NCBI GenBank assembly: GCA_016463365.1
Contig: JAEMRJ010000010.1
Location: 1-35,064, forward strand
Reading direction: 5' to 3'
DNA: 35,064 nt
From: Thermoleophilaceae bacterium
GTDB lineage: Bacteria > Actinomycetota > Thermoleophilia > Solirubrobacterales > JACPNS01
The notes beneath the pieces were generated by a model. That model was not told the DNA's origin. It worked only from the letters and a program-made list of their open reading frames with translations, and did not search any database. Below, in pieces: positions 16,000 to 23,584 of the stretch. Position 1 is the stretch's first letter. Each line of letters begins with the position of its first letter. Both the position numbers and the translations under genes were made by a program.

Positions 16000-17220
16000 T
16001 CAGGCCACTTTTGGGTTTTCGACAAGCATTGCGAGTCCCTGACCGACGCCCACGCACAGCGTTGCGATGCCGCGCTTGGAGCCGCGGCGCTGCAGTTCAC
16101 GGGCGAGCGTGCCCACGATCCGCGCCCCTGTGCAGCCGAGCGGATGACCGAGCGCGATGCCGCCGCCGTTGACGTTGAGCACTGAATGGTCGACTCCGAT
16201 CGCTCGCGCGCTGGCGATCGCCTGCGAGGCAAATGCCTCGTTGATCTCCCAGAGGTCGATGTCGTCGGCTGTCAGGCCGGTGCGCTCGAGCAGTTTCCTC
16301 GTGGCGTCGATCGGACCGACGCCCATGATCGCCGGGTCAACGCCGGCCGCAGCCGTCGCGACGATGCGCGCCAGGGGTTCTGCGCCGAGCGCTTCGGCTC
16401 GCGCGGCGTTACCCAGTACGAGGCAGGCAGCGCCATCGTTGATCTGCGATGAATTCCCCGCGGTCACGGTCCCGCCTTCGCGAAATGCAGGACGTAGGCG
16501 GGAAAGCTTTTCGGCGGTTGTGTCCGCGCGAATGCCCTCGTCGCGCTCGAAGCGGACGGGATCGTGTTTTCGCGTCAGCGGGGGCGCCTCGATCGCGACG
16601 ACCTCGTCGTTGAAGATCCCGGCATCCCAGGCTGCGGCAGCGCGCTGGTGCGACGCCGCTGCGAATTCGTCCTGATCCTCGCGGCTGACGCTGTGCCGCT
16701 CGGCGACGTTTTCGCCGGTTTCGCCCATTGCCTCGGTCGAGTGCGGAAAGTTCGGATTGACAAATCGCCAGCCGATCGTCGTGTCGTAAACCGTCGCCGG
16801 TTCGCGCGACCAGGACTGCGCGGTCTTGGCGAACACAAACGGCGCGCGGGTCATCGACTCGACTCCGCCCGCCAGGTAGAGATCGCCTTCGCCCAGAGCA
16901 AGTGCGCGCGCGGCGTCGCCGACCGCCTCCAGGCCGCTCGCGCAGAGCCTGTTCACGGTCGCGCCCGGCACGGTCACCGGCAGGCCGGCGAGCAGTCCGG
17001 CCATGCGGGCCACATCGCGATTGTCCTCGCCGGCCTGATTGGAGGAGCCGAAGTAGACGTCCTCGATCTCGTCCGCCGGAACGCCTGCGCGATCGACGAC
17101 CGACCTGATCACGTGCGCCGCAAGGTCGTCCGTGCGTACGGTCGCGAGCGCCCCGCCGAACTTTCCGATCGGGGTTCGCAGGTAGTCAAGGATGTATACG
17201 TCTCCGTAGTCGACTGGCAT
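16000..17220 (-). CDS. Acetyl-CoA acyltransferase / thiolase (PcaF/FadA-like)
   Basis: Degradative-type thiolase of 406 residues cleaving 3-oxoacyl-CoA with CoA. The nucleophile is C93 in NRLCASGLEAV. The active-site histidine is H359 in GGGIALGHPLGCTGARI and the second cysteine is C389 in LCVGVGQGLAM. ESMTRAPFVF and NEAFASQA match the beta-ketoadipyl-CoA thiolase (PcaF/PaaJ) branch as well as FadA. I chose the ATG at 17220; an upstream GTG at 17241 would leave almost no divergent gap. It could complete the beta-oxidation cycle of the operon at 5036-8533, from which the phosphate block separates it. Confidence 0.94.
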   Translation of the reverse strand: MPVDYGDVYILDYLRTPIGKFGGALATVRTDDLAAHVIRSVVDRAGVPADEIEDVYFGSSNQAGEDNRDVARMAGLLAGLPVTVPGATVNRLCASGLEAVGDAARALALGEGDLYLAGGVESMTRAPFVFAKTAQSWSREPATVYDTTIGWRFVNPNFPHSTEAMGETGENVAERHSVSREDQDEFAAASHQRAAAAWDAGIFNDEVVAIEAPPLTRKHDPVRFERDEGIRADTTAEKLSRLRPAFREGGTVTAGNSSQINDGAACLVLGNAARAEALGAEPLARIVATAAAGVDPAIMGVGPIDATRKLLERTGLTADDIDLWEINEAFASQAIASARAIGVDHSVLNVNGGGIALGHPLGCTGARIVGTLARELQRRGSKRGIATLCVGVGQGLAMLVENPKVA

Positions 17221-17225
17221 GTTCG

Positions 17226-17239
17226 GGAGGCTAGCTTCC
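17226..17239. promoter_or_regulatory. Near-perfect palindrome in the 27-base divergent gap
   Basis: GGAGGCTAGCTTCC is a 14-base inverted repeat with one mismatched pair. It fills the middle of the 27 bases between the thiolase ATG (17220) and the divergent gene start (17248). It could be a shared operator. It also contains GGGAGG on the plus strand, but 18 bases before the ATG, too far for a ribosome binding site. Confidence 0.35.
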
Positions 17240-17247
17240 ACTCATAC

Positions 17248-17631
17248 ATGGCACGCGTACTGATTGTCGACCAGGGATCACGCATCGCAGCAGCCGAGCA
17301 GGCGCTGTCCGAAGCCGGCTACGCCGTGCGCAGTGTTGCGCCGCGGCTGGCGGGCGACATCGTCGATCAGCTCGAAAACGTCACCGTCGTCGCCTACCTG
17401 ATGGCCGACGCCGATGACCCCGCGGCCAACGATGCGATGCTCGAGACCGTTCTGCTGAAAGTCGTCGACACGGGCGTACGCGGGTTTGTCTATGAGCGAG
17501 CGGGCGATTCGCCCAACGCCCACGTCGCGCACGCCCAACTGACATGGCACCTGTCGGTCGCAGAGCTCGACGGCGATGCGGCCTTCGCCGAGGCGATCGT
17601 TGCTGCCACGAATGCATCGATCGGCGTCTAG
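17248..17631 (+). CDS. Small Rossmann-like hypothetical protein
   Basis: Protein of 127 residues starting MARVLIVDQGSRIAAAEQAL. The beta-alpha-beta pattern (RVLIVDQGSR, then EAGYAVRSV) resembles short actinobacterial NAD(P)-binding, epimerase-like proteins that begin RVLIVGCGCRG. The dinucleotide-binding glycines are missing here, so it is probably a non-binding relative. A second strand (NVTVVAYLMAD) and a third (GVRGFVYERAGD) fit the same fold. It is divergent from the thiolase, and ten bases separate it from the small zinc-ribbon gene downstream. No function is assigned. Confidence 0.72.
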   Translation: MARVLIVDQGSRIAAAEQALSEAGYAVRSVAPRLAGDIVDQLENVTVVAYLMADADDPAANDAMLETVLLKVVDTGVRGFVYERAGDSPNAHVAHAQLTWHLSVAELDGDAAFAEAIVAATNASIGV

Positions 17632-17641
17632 ATTTCAGCTG

Positions 17642-17800
17642 ATGCTCTGTCCCAACTGCATGTCGCCCTACGTCAGGGCCTACGTTCCCGAACTTGCCGA
17701 GGGCGAAGTGGCCGAGCCGACGATCGAGCCGCTCTTTGAATGCACGGAGTGCGAGTACGTCGGTGAGATCACCGAGTTCCGCCCCGAAATCTCGCGTTAG
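17642..17800 (+). CDS. Small zinc-ribbon protein (52 residues)
   Basis: Tiny protein with two CxxC knuckles (LCPNCMSPYV at the start and FECTECEYVGEI near residue 35-45) and an acidic middle. The spacing suits a zinc ribbon. It starts ten bases after the preceding gene's stop codon and overlaps the convergent Nudix gene by four bases. The ATG at 17642 puts the first CxxC at residues 3-6; longer readings add an unlikely basic N-terminus that overlaps the previous gene. Function unknown. Confidence 0.75.
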   Translation: MLCPNCMSPYVRAYVPELAEGEVAEPTIEPLFECTECEYVGEITEFRPEISR

Positions 17801-18372
17801 GCAACCGCAGGCTTGATGCAGCCGTCCACGCGGTCAAGCAAGCGGGCGACGATGTAGCCGGTCACGCCCCAGATCAGTCCGCCGTGAGTCTCAAATGCCT
17901 CGGTGGTGAACGTCATGCCCGCGCGCTTGAGCTCGCGCTGCTCGCGAACAGCGGCCAGCTCGGCGAGGTCGACCTCAAAGACCGTTTCGACTTCGGCGGG
18001 GTTCGGGATCAGTCCAACCTCAACCGGAACGATTCCGGCGATCGGCCAGACGGCGTAGTCGCTGACAAAAGTCGACATCGGCTCGATCGCGCCGATCACC
18101 TGGACGCGTTCGGGTGGGATCCCGATCTCCTCATGCGCCTCGCGCAGCGCAGTTGCAACGTGATCCTTGTCGCCGGGGTCAGATGCTCCGCCCGGAAACG
18201 AGATCTGACCGGCGTGGGAATTCAAATCCTCGCGGCGCTTTGTGAATATCAACTTGAGCGATCCGTCCCGCTGCGGGCGAAAGGCCATAAGTACAGCGGC
18301 CTCTCGGCCGTGCGCGAACATCTCGATCGCGTCGTCTGCCGGCACGAGCTTGGACGCGATGCAGCTGATCAC
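17797..18372 (-). CDS. Nudix hydrolase, probable CoA pyrophosphatase
   Basis: Nudix hydrolase of 191 residues. The CoA-pyrophosphatase motif LNSHAGQISFPGG (50-62) directly precedes the Nudix helix TALREAHEEIGIPP, an arrangement typical of the NUDT7/YeaB group that cleaves CoA and acyl-CoA to phosphopantetheine and 3',5'-ADP. FVSDYAVWPIAGIV and the C-terminal LIWGVTGYIVARLLD also fit. The GTG start at 18372 overlaps the stop codon of the upstream OsmC-like gene (GTGA), so the two are coupled. It may trim CoA pools in a genome region rich in acyl-CoA enzymes. Confidence 0.92.
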   Translation of the reverse strand: MISCIASKLVPADDAIEMFAHGREAAVLMAFRPQRDGSLKLIFTKRREDLNSHAGQISFPGGASDPGDKDHVATALREAHEEIGIPPERVQVIGAIEPMSTFVSDYAVWPIAGIVPVEVGLIPNPAEVETVFEVDLAELAAVREQRELKRAGMTFTTEAFETHGGLIWGVTGYIVARLLDRVDGCIKPAVA

Positions 18373-18788
18373 TGAATCGTGATCGACTCGTTGAAGATCA
18401 CTTCACCTTCGAGCACGCGGTGTACGGGGCACTTGGTCGCGATCTCCGTGATGCGGCGGATCTGGTCATCATCAAGCCCGGGCGGCACGCAGAGTTTCAC
18501 GTTGAAAGTCGTGGGCGCGCCACGCTTGGCCGACTCGTACTCGACCTTGACCTTGACGTCGCCGACTTCCCAGCCCTTGTGTGCTGCGTACATTTCGATT
18601 GTCGTTGCGGTGCAGGAGGCGAGACTCGCGGCCAGCAGCTGCTGCGGTGACGGCCCCGCGTTTTCGCCCCCCATGTCGACGGGCTCGTCTGTCACCAGAC
18701 GGTGGTCGCCGACCACGACGAGGTGCTCATAATGACCGGTGCGTCTGGCCAGTGCAGACTTGGTTTTCGACTTGACTTCCGTTGACAT
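18369..18788 (-). CDS. OsmC/Ohr family protein
   Basis: OsmC-fold protein of 139 residues. Thiol peroxidases of this family reduce organic hydroperoxides with a redox cysteine pair. C59 in LAASLASCTATTIEMYA and C120 in KCPVHRVLEGE are present, and ENAGPSPQQLL is a family hallmark. The sequence is closer to the general OsmC/YhfA branch than to Ohr, so peroxidase activity is likely but not certain. The ATG at 18788 has GGAG six bases ahead. It is cotranscribed with the Nudix gene. Confidence 0.92.
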   Translation of the reverse strand: MSTEVKSKTKSALARRTGHYEHLVVVGDHRLVTDEPVDMGGENAGPSPQQLLAASLASCTATTIEMYAAHKGWEVGDVKVKVEYESAKRGAPTTFNVKLCVPPGLDDDQIRRITEIATKCPVHRVLEGEVIFNESITIQ

Positions 18789-18865
18789 ATGTGACTCCAT
18801 ATCGGGAGGGGAAACCGACTCTTCTAACAATAGGGCGCACGAGACGATCGTGCGTGAATGAATGG

Positions 18866-19432
18866 TTAACCGCGACCCTCGAAGACCGTCGGCGTCGCTT
18901 CATCCGTGAAGCGTGCGAGCGCGAAAAGCAGGTCCGAGCAGCGGTTTACATATGCAAGAACTGTGGCGTCAGGGAGCGGATCGATCTCGGCCAGCGCGAC
19001 GATCGAACGCTCGGCACGGCGCACCACGGTGCGAGCGACGTCGATCTGCGCTGAAAGCATCGTTCCACCGGGGATGATGAACTTCGGCGGCAGGTTGAGC
19101 TGATCCTTGTAGTGATCGATGCGCCGCTCGAGCGCGTCGACCATCGGTTGTTCAACGAGCGTCACCCCCGGTACGAGCTTTCCGAAGCTCTCGTCAGCGG
19201 TTGCCAGTTGCGCGCAGCCGATGAACAGGCAGCGCTGCATCTCCAGGAGGTCGATGGCGACTTCAGGCGCAGACTCTCTGGCCATCGCGCGCGCGAGGGC
19301 GATTGTCGAGATCGCCTCGTCCACGTCGCCGTATGCGCTGGTGCGCGGGTCGGACTTCTTGACCCGACCGCCGTACCAGAGGCCGGTCGTGCCGTCGTCG
19401 CCCTTGCGCGTGTAGATCTTCACTTCCGACAT
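18866..19432 (-). CDS. ATP:cob(I)alamin adenosyltransferase, PduO/MMAB type
   Basis: Makes adenosylcobalamin from cob(I)alamin and ATP; 188 residues, the usual PduO length. The N-terminal ATP-binding motif YTRKGDDGTTGL is at 7-18. The active-site helix DVARTVVRRAER and the segment YVNRCSDLLFALARF are conserved. It stands alone, divergent from the TetR gene at 19485. A -10 like TAGGAT about nine bases before the ATG suggests a short leader. The cobalamin-dependent enzyme it serves is not in the window; methylmalonyl-CoA mutase would fit the acyl-CoA theme but is not seen. Confidence 0.94.
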   Translation of the reverse strand: MSEVKIYTRKGDDGTTGLWYGGRVKKSDPRTSAYGDVDEAISTIALARAMARESAPEVAIDLLEMQRCLFIGCAQLATADESFGKLVPGVTLVEQPMVDALERRIDHYKDQLNLPPKFIIPGGTMLSAQIDVARTVVRRAERSIVALAEIDPLPDATVLAYVNRCSDLLFALARFTDEATPTVFEGRG

Positions 19433-19468
19433 CGTGAGTCGATCCTACCCGGGCGGCTTGCAGCATCC

Positions 19469-19479
19469 GATGTAACATC
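19469..19479. promoter_or_regulatory. Perfect palindrome GATGTAACATC overlapping the TetR gene promoter
   Basis: An 11-base palindrome (five-base arms, one central base) lies six bases before the GTG start of the TetR regulator at 19485. TAACAT within it can serve as a -10, which would put the transcript start at or next to the GTG. Self-repression by the TetR protein, with effects on the divergent adenosyltransferase gene, is a reasonable inference. Confidence 0.45.
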
Positions 19480-19484
19480 AAACC

Positions 19485-20258
19485 GTGTCCAAAGACATCG
19501 CACTGGACCCGGGCTTTGCCGAGATCCTCGTGGGACGAGGCGACGGCGTTGGTGGCGGGGAGCTGTCGACGGCCGAGGCCATCATCGCTGTGGCGGAACG
19601 CCTGTTCGTCAGCCAGGGATATCACGCGACGCGGGTGAGCGAAGTCGCAAGACTGGCGGACGTTTCGATCGGATCGATCTACGTCCACTACGAGAACAAG
19701 GAAGGGCTCTACGGGGCGTTGATCGAGCGCGCGCTCGACGTCCAGGCTCGCTATGTCGATGCGGTGCTCGACAGCAGCACGATCCCTGATCTTGAGAAGG
19801 TGATCGCGCTGGGCGAGGCCTATCTCCAGTTCTTTCGCGAGCAGCCCGACCAGTTCCGCATGCTGATGTTTCCGGTTGGAGCGGTGCCAGAAGAGGTCGC
19901 GCGCTCGCCGCTGGCAAAACAGATTGCTCTCCGCGGGGCCGCCCAGCGCGAAAAGCTCGCTCAGGCGATCGCAAACTGTGTCGAAGCAGGAGTGATGCGC
20001 GACGATGTGGACCCCGAGCGGGCGGCGAACTTCTGGTGGGCAGCGTGGAACGGCGTGATCGGACTGACCATGCGAAGCGATGATCTGGCGATCGACCCGC
20101 AGGAGATGGAACGCGTGGTGGTGACAGGTCGCCTGATGATCGCCGAAGGACTCGCGAGCCTCGCGCTGCGGGATGCCGACGGGCGACTGGCAGAACCGCT
20201 CCGCCAACGTCTTGAATCGTTGCAGGAATCGCCGGTCGCAGCGGAGTCGCAGCCGTGA
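19485..20258 (+). CDS. TetR/AcrR family transcriptional regulator
   Basis: TetR-family repressor of 257 residues. The helix-turn-helix is at 48-72 (ATRVSEVARLADVSIGSIYVHYENKEGLY), with a 30-residue N-terminal extension ahead of it. The ligand domain ends with a 45-residue tail. The GTG at 19485 is the natural start; a palindrome lies just upstream. It overlaps the next gene by four bases (GTGA), so it is cotranscribed with the luciferase-like/SCP2 protein and probably controls that operon and itself. The ligand is unknown; a lipid or acyl-CoA is plausible given the SCP2 partner. Confidence 0.92.
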   Translation: MSKDIALDPGFAEILVGRGDGVGGGELSTAEAIIAVAERLFVSQGYHATRVSEVARLADVSIGSIYVHYENKEGLYGALIERALDVQARYVDAVLDSSTIPDLEKVIALGEAYLQFFREQPDQFRMLMFPVGAVPEEVARSPLAKQIALRGAAQREKLAQAIANCVEAGVMRDDVDPERAANFWWAAWNGVIGLTMRSDDLAIDPQEMERVVVTGRLMIAEGLASLALRDADGRLAEPLRQRLESLQESPVAAESQP

Positions 20259-21451
20259 AGTTCGCTCGGCTGATCAGCGAACTGACGGTCGACGCGGCGA
20301 TTGCGGCAGTCGACGAAACTCCGGCACTCGGCTTCGAAAGCGCCTGGTTGATCGAGGAAGGTGACCTTGCCGATCCCCGGCTTGTCGCTGGCGCTGCCCG
20401 TGGCGATGGTCTGAAGCTGGTGCTGCAGCTGGACGTCGGCGCTGACGCGACGCTTCCGCCCGGACGCTCGATCGAACTGGCCGTTGACGGCAGCCCCGGC
20501 TGGACGGATGCTCTGCGTACGTTTCTGCGGGAGTCCGGTGATCGCCCGGATCCACCGGTCTGGGTGATGGCAGCAGACGTGGGCACCGTGGCCGCCGCCG
20601 GACGTTCTGGTGTCGGTGTGGCGTTCGCGGCGCGTGAGGTCCCAGAGGAGGCCGCGGAGTGGGTCGACGAGTACGAAGCCGAGCTGAGCTCGGGCTCGGC
20701 GCAGACGATCGCCGACGCGGCGAACGCTCGGCTCGCCGTCCTGCTACCGGCCGGCGACGATCCCGACGAGCTCGTCGGCCTGGTCGAGCGCTACCGCCAG
20801 ATCGGCGTGGATGAAGTGATTCTCAGCGGCCCGAGCGCCGGCAGTTCTGAATTCGTGCGTGGAGTGATCGCCGAGTTTGACGATGACGAGGTGCGCGCCG
20901 CCGTAGCTGAAAAGGCAGCCCGGCTGGCCCCGGCAGTCGCCGCAGCGACCGACCGCGCTACTAATAAGCCTGCCGTGACAGCGACTCCTACAGAAACTTC
21001 GACGCCTCCGCGCAAGAAAAAGCGCAACGCCAAGATGGCTCGGCGGGTTCAGCTCGCCCAGGAAGGCGCAGTCCGCAAGATGAGCGATCGACAGCTCGAG
21101 CTGATCGTCGGGAACCGCTTCGGGATCCGCGGGCTTTTCACTGCGATGGCGGCCAAGTACCGTCCGACCGCCGCCGGAGACTTCGCGGGGCCGATCGAGT
21201 TCACACTTGAGACGAGTCACGGACCGGAAGTCTGGACGATCAACTGCTCGCCTACCGGCGCGAAGGCCAGGCGCGAGCCCTCGCCCGAAGCAAAGCTTCA
21301 TGTCGAAGCCAAGTTGGCGGACTTCTTGCGCGTCGGCGTCGGTGAGATCGCCGCCCCCAGCGCAGTGCTCACGGGCAAGCTGAACGTGCGCGGCGACTTC
21401 GGCCTGGCGTTGAAGCTCGGGCCGATGTTCGGCGGGCCCGCCGCAATGTGA
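20255..21451 (+). CDS. Luciferase-like domain / SCP2 sterol-carrier domain fusion protein
   Basis: Protein of 398 residues. Residues about 1-215 have the alternating strand-helix pattern and GVDEVILSGPSAG turn of luciferase-like (F420/FMN) monooxygenase barrels, but are shorter and divergent. A Thr/Pro/Lys-rich linker (about 229-262) follows. Residues about 280-398 look like an SCP2 sterol-carrier domain (MSDRQLELIVG, GPIEFTLETSHGPEVW, KLHVEAKLADFLRVGVGEI, KLNVRGDFGLALKLGPMF). SCP2 domains bind hydrophobic lipids or acyl-CoAs. The GTG start overlaps the TetR stop codon. The N-terminal assignment is tentative; the SCP2 assignment is firmer. Confidence 0.75.
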   Translation: MKFARLISELTVDAAIAAVDETPALGFESAWLIEEGDLADPRLVAGAARGDGLKLVLQLDVGADATLPPGRSIELAVDGSPGWTDALRTFLRESGDRPDPPVWVMAADVGTVAAAGRSGVGVAFAAREVPEEAAEWVDEYEAELSSGSAQTIADAANARLAVLLPAGDDPDELVGLVERYRQIGVDEVILSGPSAGSSEFVRGVIAEFDDDEVRAAVAEKAARLAPAVAAATDRATNKPAVTATPTETSTPPRKKKRNAKMARRVQLAQEGAVRKMSDRQLELIVGNRFGIRGLFTAMAAKYRPTAAGDFAGPIEFTLETSHGPEVWTINCSPTGAKARREPSPEAKLHVEAKLADFLRVGVGEIAAPSAVLTGKLNVRGDFGLALKLGPMFGGPAAM

Positions 21452-21461
21452 CCGCAGCTTG

Positions 21462-22322
21462 TCAGGCTGTCTGGATGCGGCGGCTCATGAACCACGCGAA
21501 GAAGCCGGCCGAGAAGAACATGAACGACGCGTAGACCGCGGCCGGGACCGCCAGCTCGGGCGAGATGGTCGCTGCCACAGCAATCGCGATCGCGCTGTGG
21601 TGCACACCAAGTTCCATTGAAATGGCTGTTGCCTGGCGATCATCCAGCCGCGCGGCCCGCGCAGTTGCGAACCCGATCGCCATCGCCGAGAGGTTCAGTG
21701 CCACGGCGGCACCGAGCACCTCCCTGAGGTTCTCGCGCACGGAATCATTCTCGGCGACAACTGCGCCGGCGACGACGACAAAGAAGACTGCAAGCGCGAT
21801 CCTCTTGGCACGCGGCTCAAATGCAACCGCCCACTCGGTGTAACGCGCTCGAATGGACATCCCGATCGCCAGCGGGACGATGGTGATCGCGAAGACCCGC
21901 AGGACGACCGGCAACATCGAAAACTCATCGCTCACCTCAGTGGCGCCGAAGTGATCGATCGCCAGTCCCAGGTAGAGCGGAACCGTGACAAGCGCGCAGA
22001 TGCTGCTGACCGCGGTGATCGTGACCGAGAGCGCCGTGTCGCCACGGGCGAGGTGGGTGAGGAGATTCGCCATCGTGCCACCAGGGGCTGCGCCAAGCAG
22101 AACAAGGCCGGCCGCCATCACCGGCGACAGCCCGAACAGCTCTGCGGCCAGGAATGCAAGCAGCGGCGAAATGAAGGCCAGGTTGACCATTCCGATCGCA
22201 ACGCCGCGCGGCATGCTGACCACGCGCCGGAAGTCATCCGGGACGAGCGAAAGCCCCAGCGCAGTCATGATCAGCGCGAGGCCGATCGGTACCGCGACAG
22301 TTGTTACGAGGGATTCGTCCAT
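21462..22322 (-). CDS. Bile acid:sodium symporter (BASS) family transporter
   Basis: Membrane protein of 286 residues with about nine to ten hydrophobic segments. Motifs of the BASS/SBF family are present: LVLLGAAPGGTMANLLTHLARGDTALSVTITAVSSI and the crossover motif ISMELGVHHSAIAIAVA. Substrates in the family are organic acids such as pantoate, keto acids and bile acids; none can be named here. The ATG at 22322 is six bases from the 3' end of tRNA-Arg, and the only SD-like GGGG lies in the tRNA acceptor stem. A GTG at 22331 would start inside the tRNA. The gene converges on the SCP2-fusion gene ten bases away. Confidence 0.9.
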   Translation of the reverse strand: MDESLVTTVAVPIGLALIMTALGLSLVPDDFRRVVSMPRGVAIGMVNLAFISPLLAFLAAELFGLSPVMAAGLVLLGAAPGGTMANLLTHLARGDTALSVTITAVSSICALVTVPLYLGLAIDHFGATEVSDEFSMLPVVLRVFAITIVPLAIGMSIRARYTEWAVAFEPRAKRIALAVFFVVVAGAVVAENDSVRENLREVLGAAVALNLSAMAIGFATARAARLDDRQATAISMELGVHHSAIAIAVAATISPELAVPAAVYASFMFFSAGFFAWFMSRRIQTA

Positions 22323-22328
22323 GGAAAA

Positions 22329-22401
22329 CACCCCGGGCAGGATTCGAACCTGCGTAAACGGGATTAGAAGGCCCGCGCCTAATCCTCTCGGCCACCGGGG
22401 C
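22329..22401 (-). tRNA. tRNA-Arg (anticodon UCU)
   Basis: A 73-base cloverleaf on the minus strand. The acceptor arms GCCCCGG and CCGGGGT pair (one G-U), the D arm is GCC/GGC and the anticodon loop is CTTCTAA with anticodon TCT. The T arm is GCAGG-TTCGAAT-CCTGC. The last pair of the anticodon stem is a C-T mismatch. CCA is not encoded. It reads AGA codons, which are rare in this GC-rich sequence. Confidence 0.93.
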
Positions 22402-22481
22402 AGGTGATTGAATCAGCTTATTGGCCAGCTCGACGGGCAATTCTCCGCTCTTCCGTAGGGCGAAGCGTGTTTACTCACCCG

Positions 22482-23417
22482 ATGACGATCTGCTCGCGAT
22501 CGACTTTGACCATTGCGCTGGCCGCCGGCGCGCTCGCGCTCGCGCTTCTTGTCGGCGAGGGGGTCTCGGTTGCTGCAAATCCTTCGGCGGATTCCTCTGC
22601 CGCCCCTGTGATTGCGGCAGTGGGCGACATTGCGTGTCAGTCCAGCGCACCGATCACCACGACGACCTGTCGGCATGCGGCAGTCGCCAGAGCAATCGAG
22701 AAGTCCGATCCCGACTCGGTCTGGCTGCTCGGCGACATTCAATACCCCAACGGCGCACTCGATGACTTCAGAAGTTCGTTCGGAAAGTCATTCGCATCGC
22801 TGAAGTCGCTCTGGCGCCCGGCGCCGGGCAACCACGAGTACTACACGCCCGGAGCCGCCGGCTACTACGACTTCTTCGGCAGCGCAGCCGGTCCCGCCGG
22901 TCGCGGCTACTACTCATTCAACCTTCGCAACTGGCACGTCGTCTCGCTCAACTCCAACTGTGACGTCATCGACTGCAGCGAGAACTCGCCACAGCTCAAG
23001 TGGCTGCGGTCCGACCTGAAGAAGAACCGCAACCGATGTACAGCCGCGTTCTGGCATCACCCGCTCTACAGCTCGGGCCTGGTGCACGGCGACGATCCAC
23101 GCTCGCGCCCGCTCTGGCAGGTGATGCAGAAGAACCGCGCCGAGTTCGTCCTCACCGGGCACGATCACGATTTTGAGGCGTTCGGACGACAGGACGCTTT
23201 CGGCAGACGGGATGCGAAGCGCGGATTGATGCAGTTCGTCGTGGGCACAGGTGGCAAGAGCGCCTATGGCCTGGGCCAGGTCAGCAGCAACAGTCGCGTG
23301 CGAATCACCGACTCCTTCGGGTTTCTCTCGATGCAGCTCAATCGAAACTCATTTGACTGGCGCTACGTCCAGGTGGACGGCAAGGTTCGCGCGAGGGGCT
23401 CGGGCCGCTGCAGCTGA
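22482..23417 (+). CDS. Secreted metallophosphoesterase
   Basis: Calcineurin-like phosphoesterase of 311 residues with an N-terminal signal peptide (LTIALAAGALALALLVGEGVSVA, about 10-32). Metal-binding motifs appear in order: AAVGDIAC, LLGDIQY, APGNHEYY, FWHHPLYSSG and LTGHDHDFEAF. The order and spacing fit the purple acid phosphatase-like secreted enzymes. Four cysteines suggest disulfides. I chose the ATG at 22482; a GTG 15 bases upstream is possible. It may add to phosphate scavenging alongside the Pst block 7 kb away, but no PHO box is evident here. Confidence 0.92.
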   Translation: MTICSRSTLTIALAAGALALALLVGEGVSVAANPSADSSAAPVIAAVGDIACQSSAPITTTTCRHAAVARAIEKSDPDSVWLLGDIQYPNGALDDFRSSFGKSFASLKSLWRPAPGNHEYYTPGAAGYYDFFGSAAGPAGRGYYSFNLRNWHVVSLNSNCDVIDCSENSPQLKWLRSDLKKNRNRCTAAFWHHPLYSSGLVHGDDPRSRPLWQVMQKNRAEFVLTGHDHDFEAFGRQDAFGRRDAKRGLMQFVVGTGGKSAYGLGQVSSNSRVRITDSFGFLSMQLNRNSFDWRYVQVDGKVRARGSGRCS

Positions 23418-23437
23418 GGCCCGCGAGCCCGCGCTAC

Positions 23438-23443
23438 TAGAAT
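23438..23443 (+). promoter_or_regulatory. -10 element of tRNA-His
   Basis: TAGAAT lies about 30 bases before the tRNA-His 5' end, in the short gap after the metallophosphoesterase stop codon. A GC-rich imperfect hairpin just upstream (about 23396-23430) may end the phosphoesterase transcript. No convincing -35 is seen. Confidence 0.3.
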
Positions 23444-23473
23444 CACTCCAAGTGCGGTTCGCCGCATGCATGG

Positions 23474-23546
23474 TGGGCGTAGCTCAGCAGGTAGAGCTCC
23501 GCGTTGTGGTCGCGGCGGTCGCCGGTTCGAATCCGGTCGCTCACCC
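23474..23546 (+). tRNA. tRNA-His (anticodon GUG)
   Basis: A 73-base cloverleaf: acceptor GTGGGCG pairing with CGCTCAC, D arm GCTC/GAGC, anticodon stem CCGCG/CGCGG around TTGTGGT (anticodon GTG), and T arm GCCGG-TTCGAAT-CCGGT. A G stands at 23473, the -1 position required in histidine tRNAs, opposite the C at 23546. CCA is not encoded. Confidence 0.95.
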
Positions 23547-23584
23547 CTTACAAAGTCGCCGCCCTCGGCCGGGCCGAATAAGTC

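Noticed and set aside
23474..23546. tRNA-His as an integration site of a mobile element
   Set aside because: No integrase gene and no obvious duplicate of the tRNA 3' end were seen in the window, and flanking genes show no change of composition.
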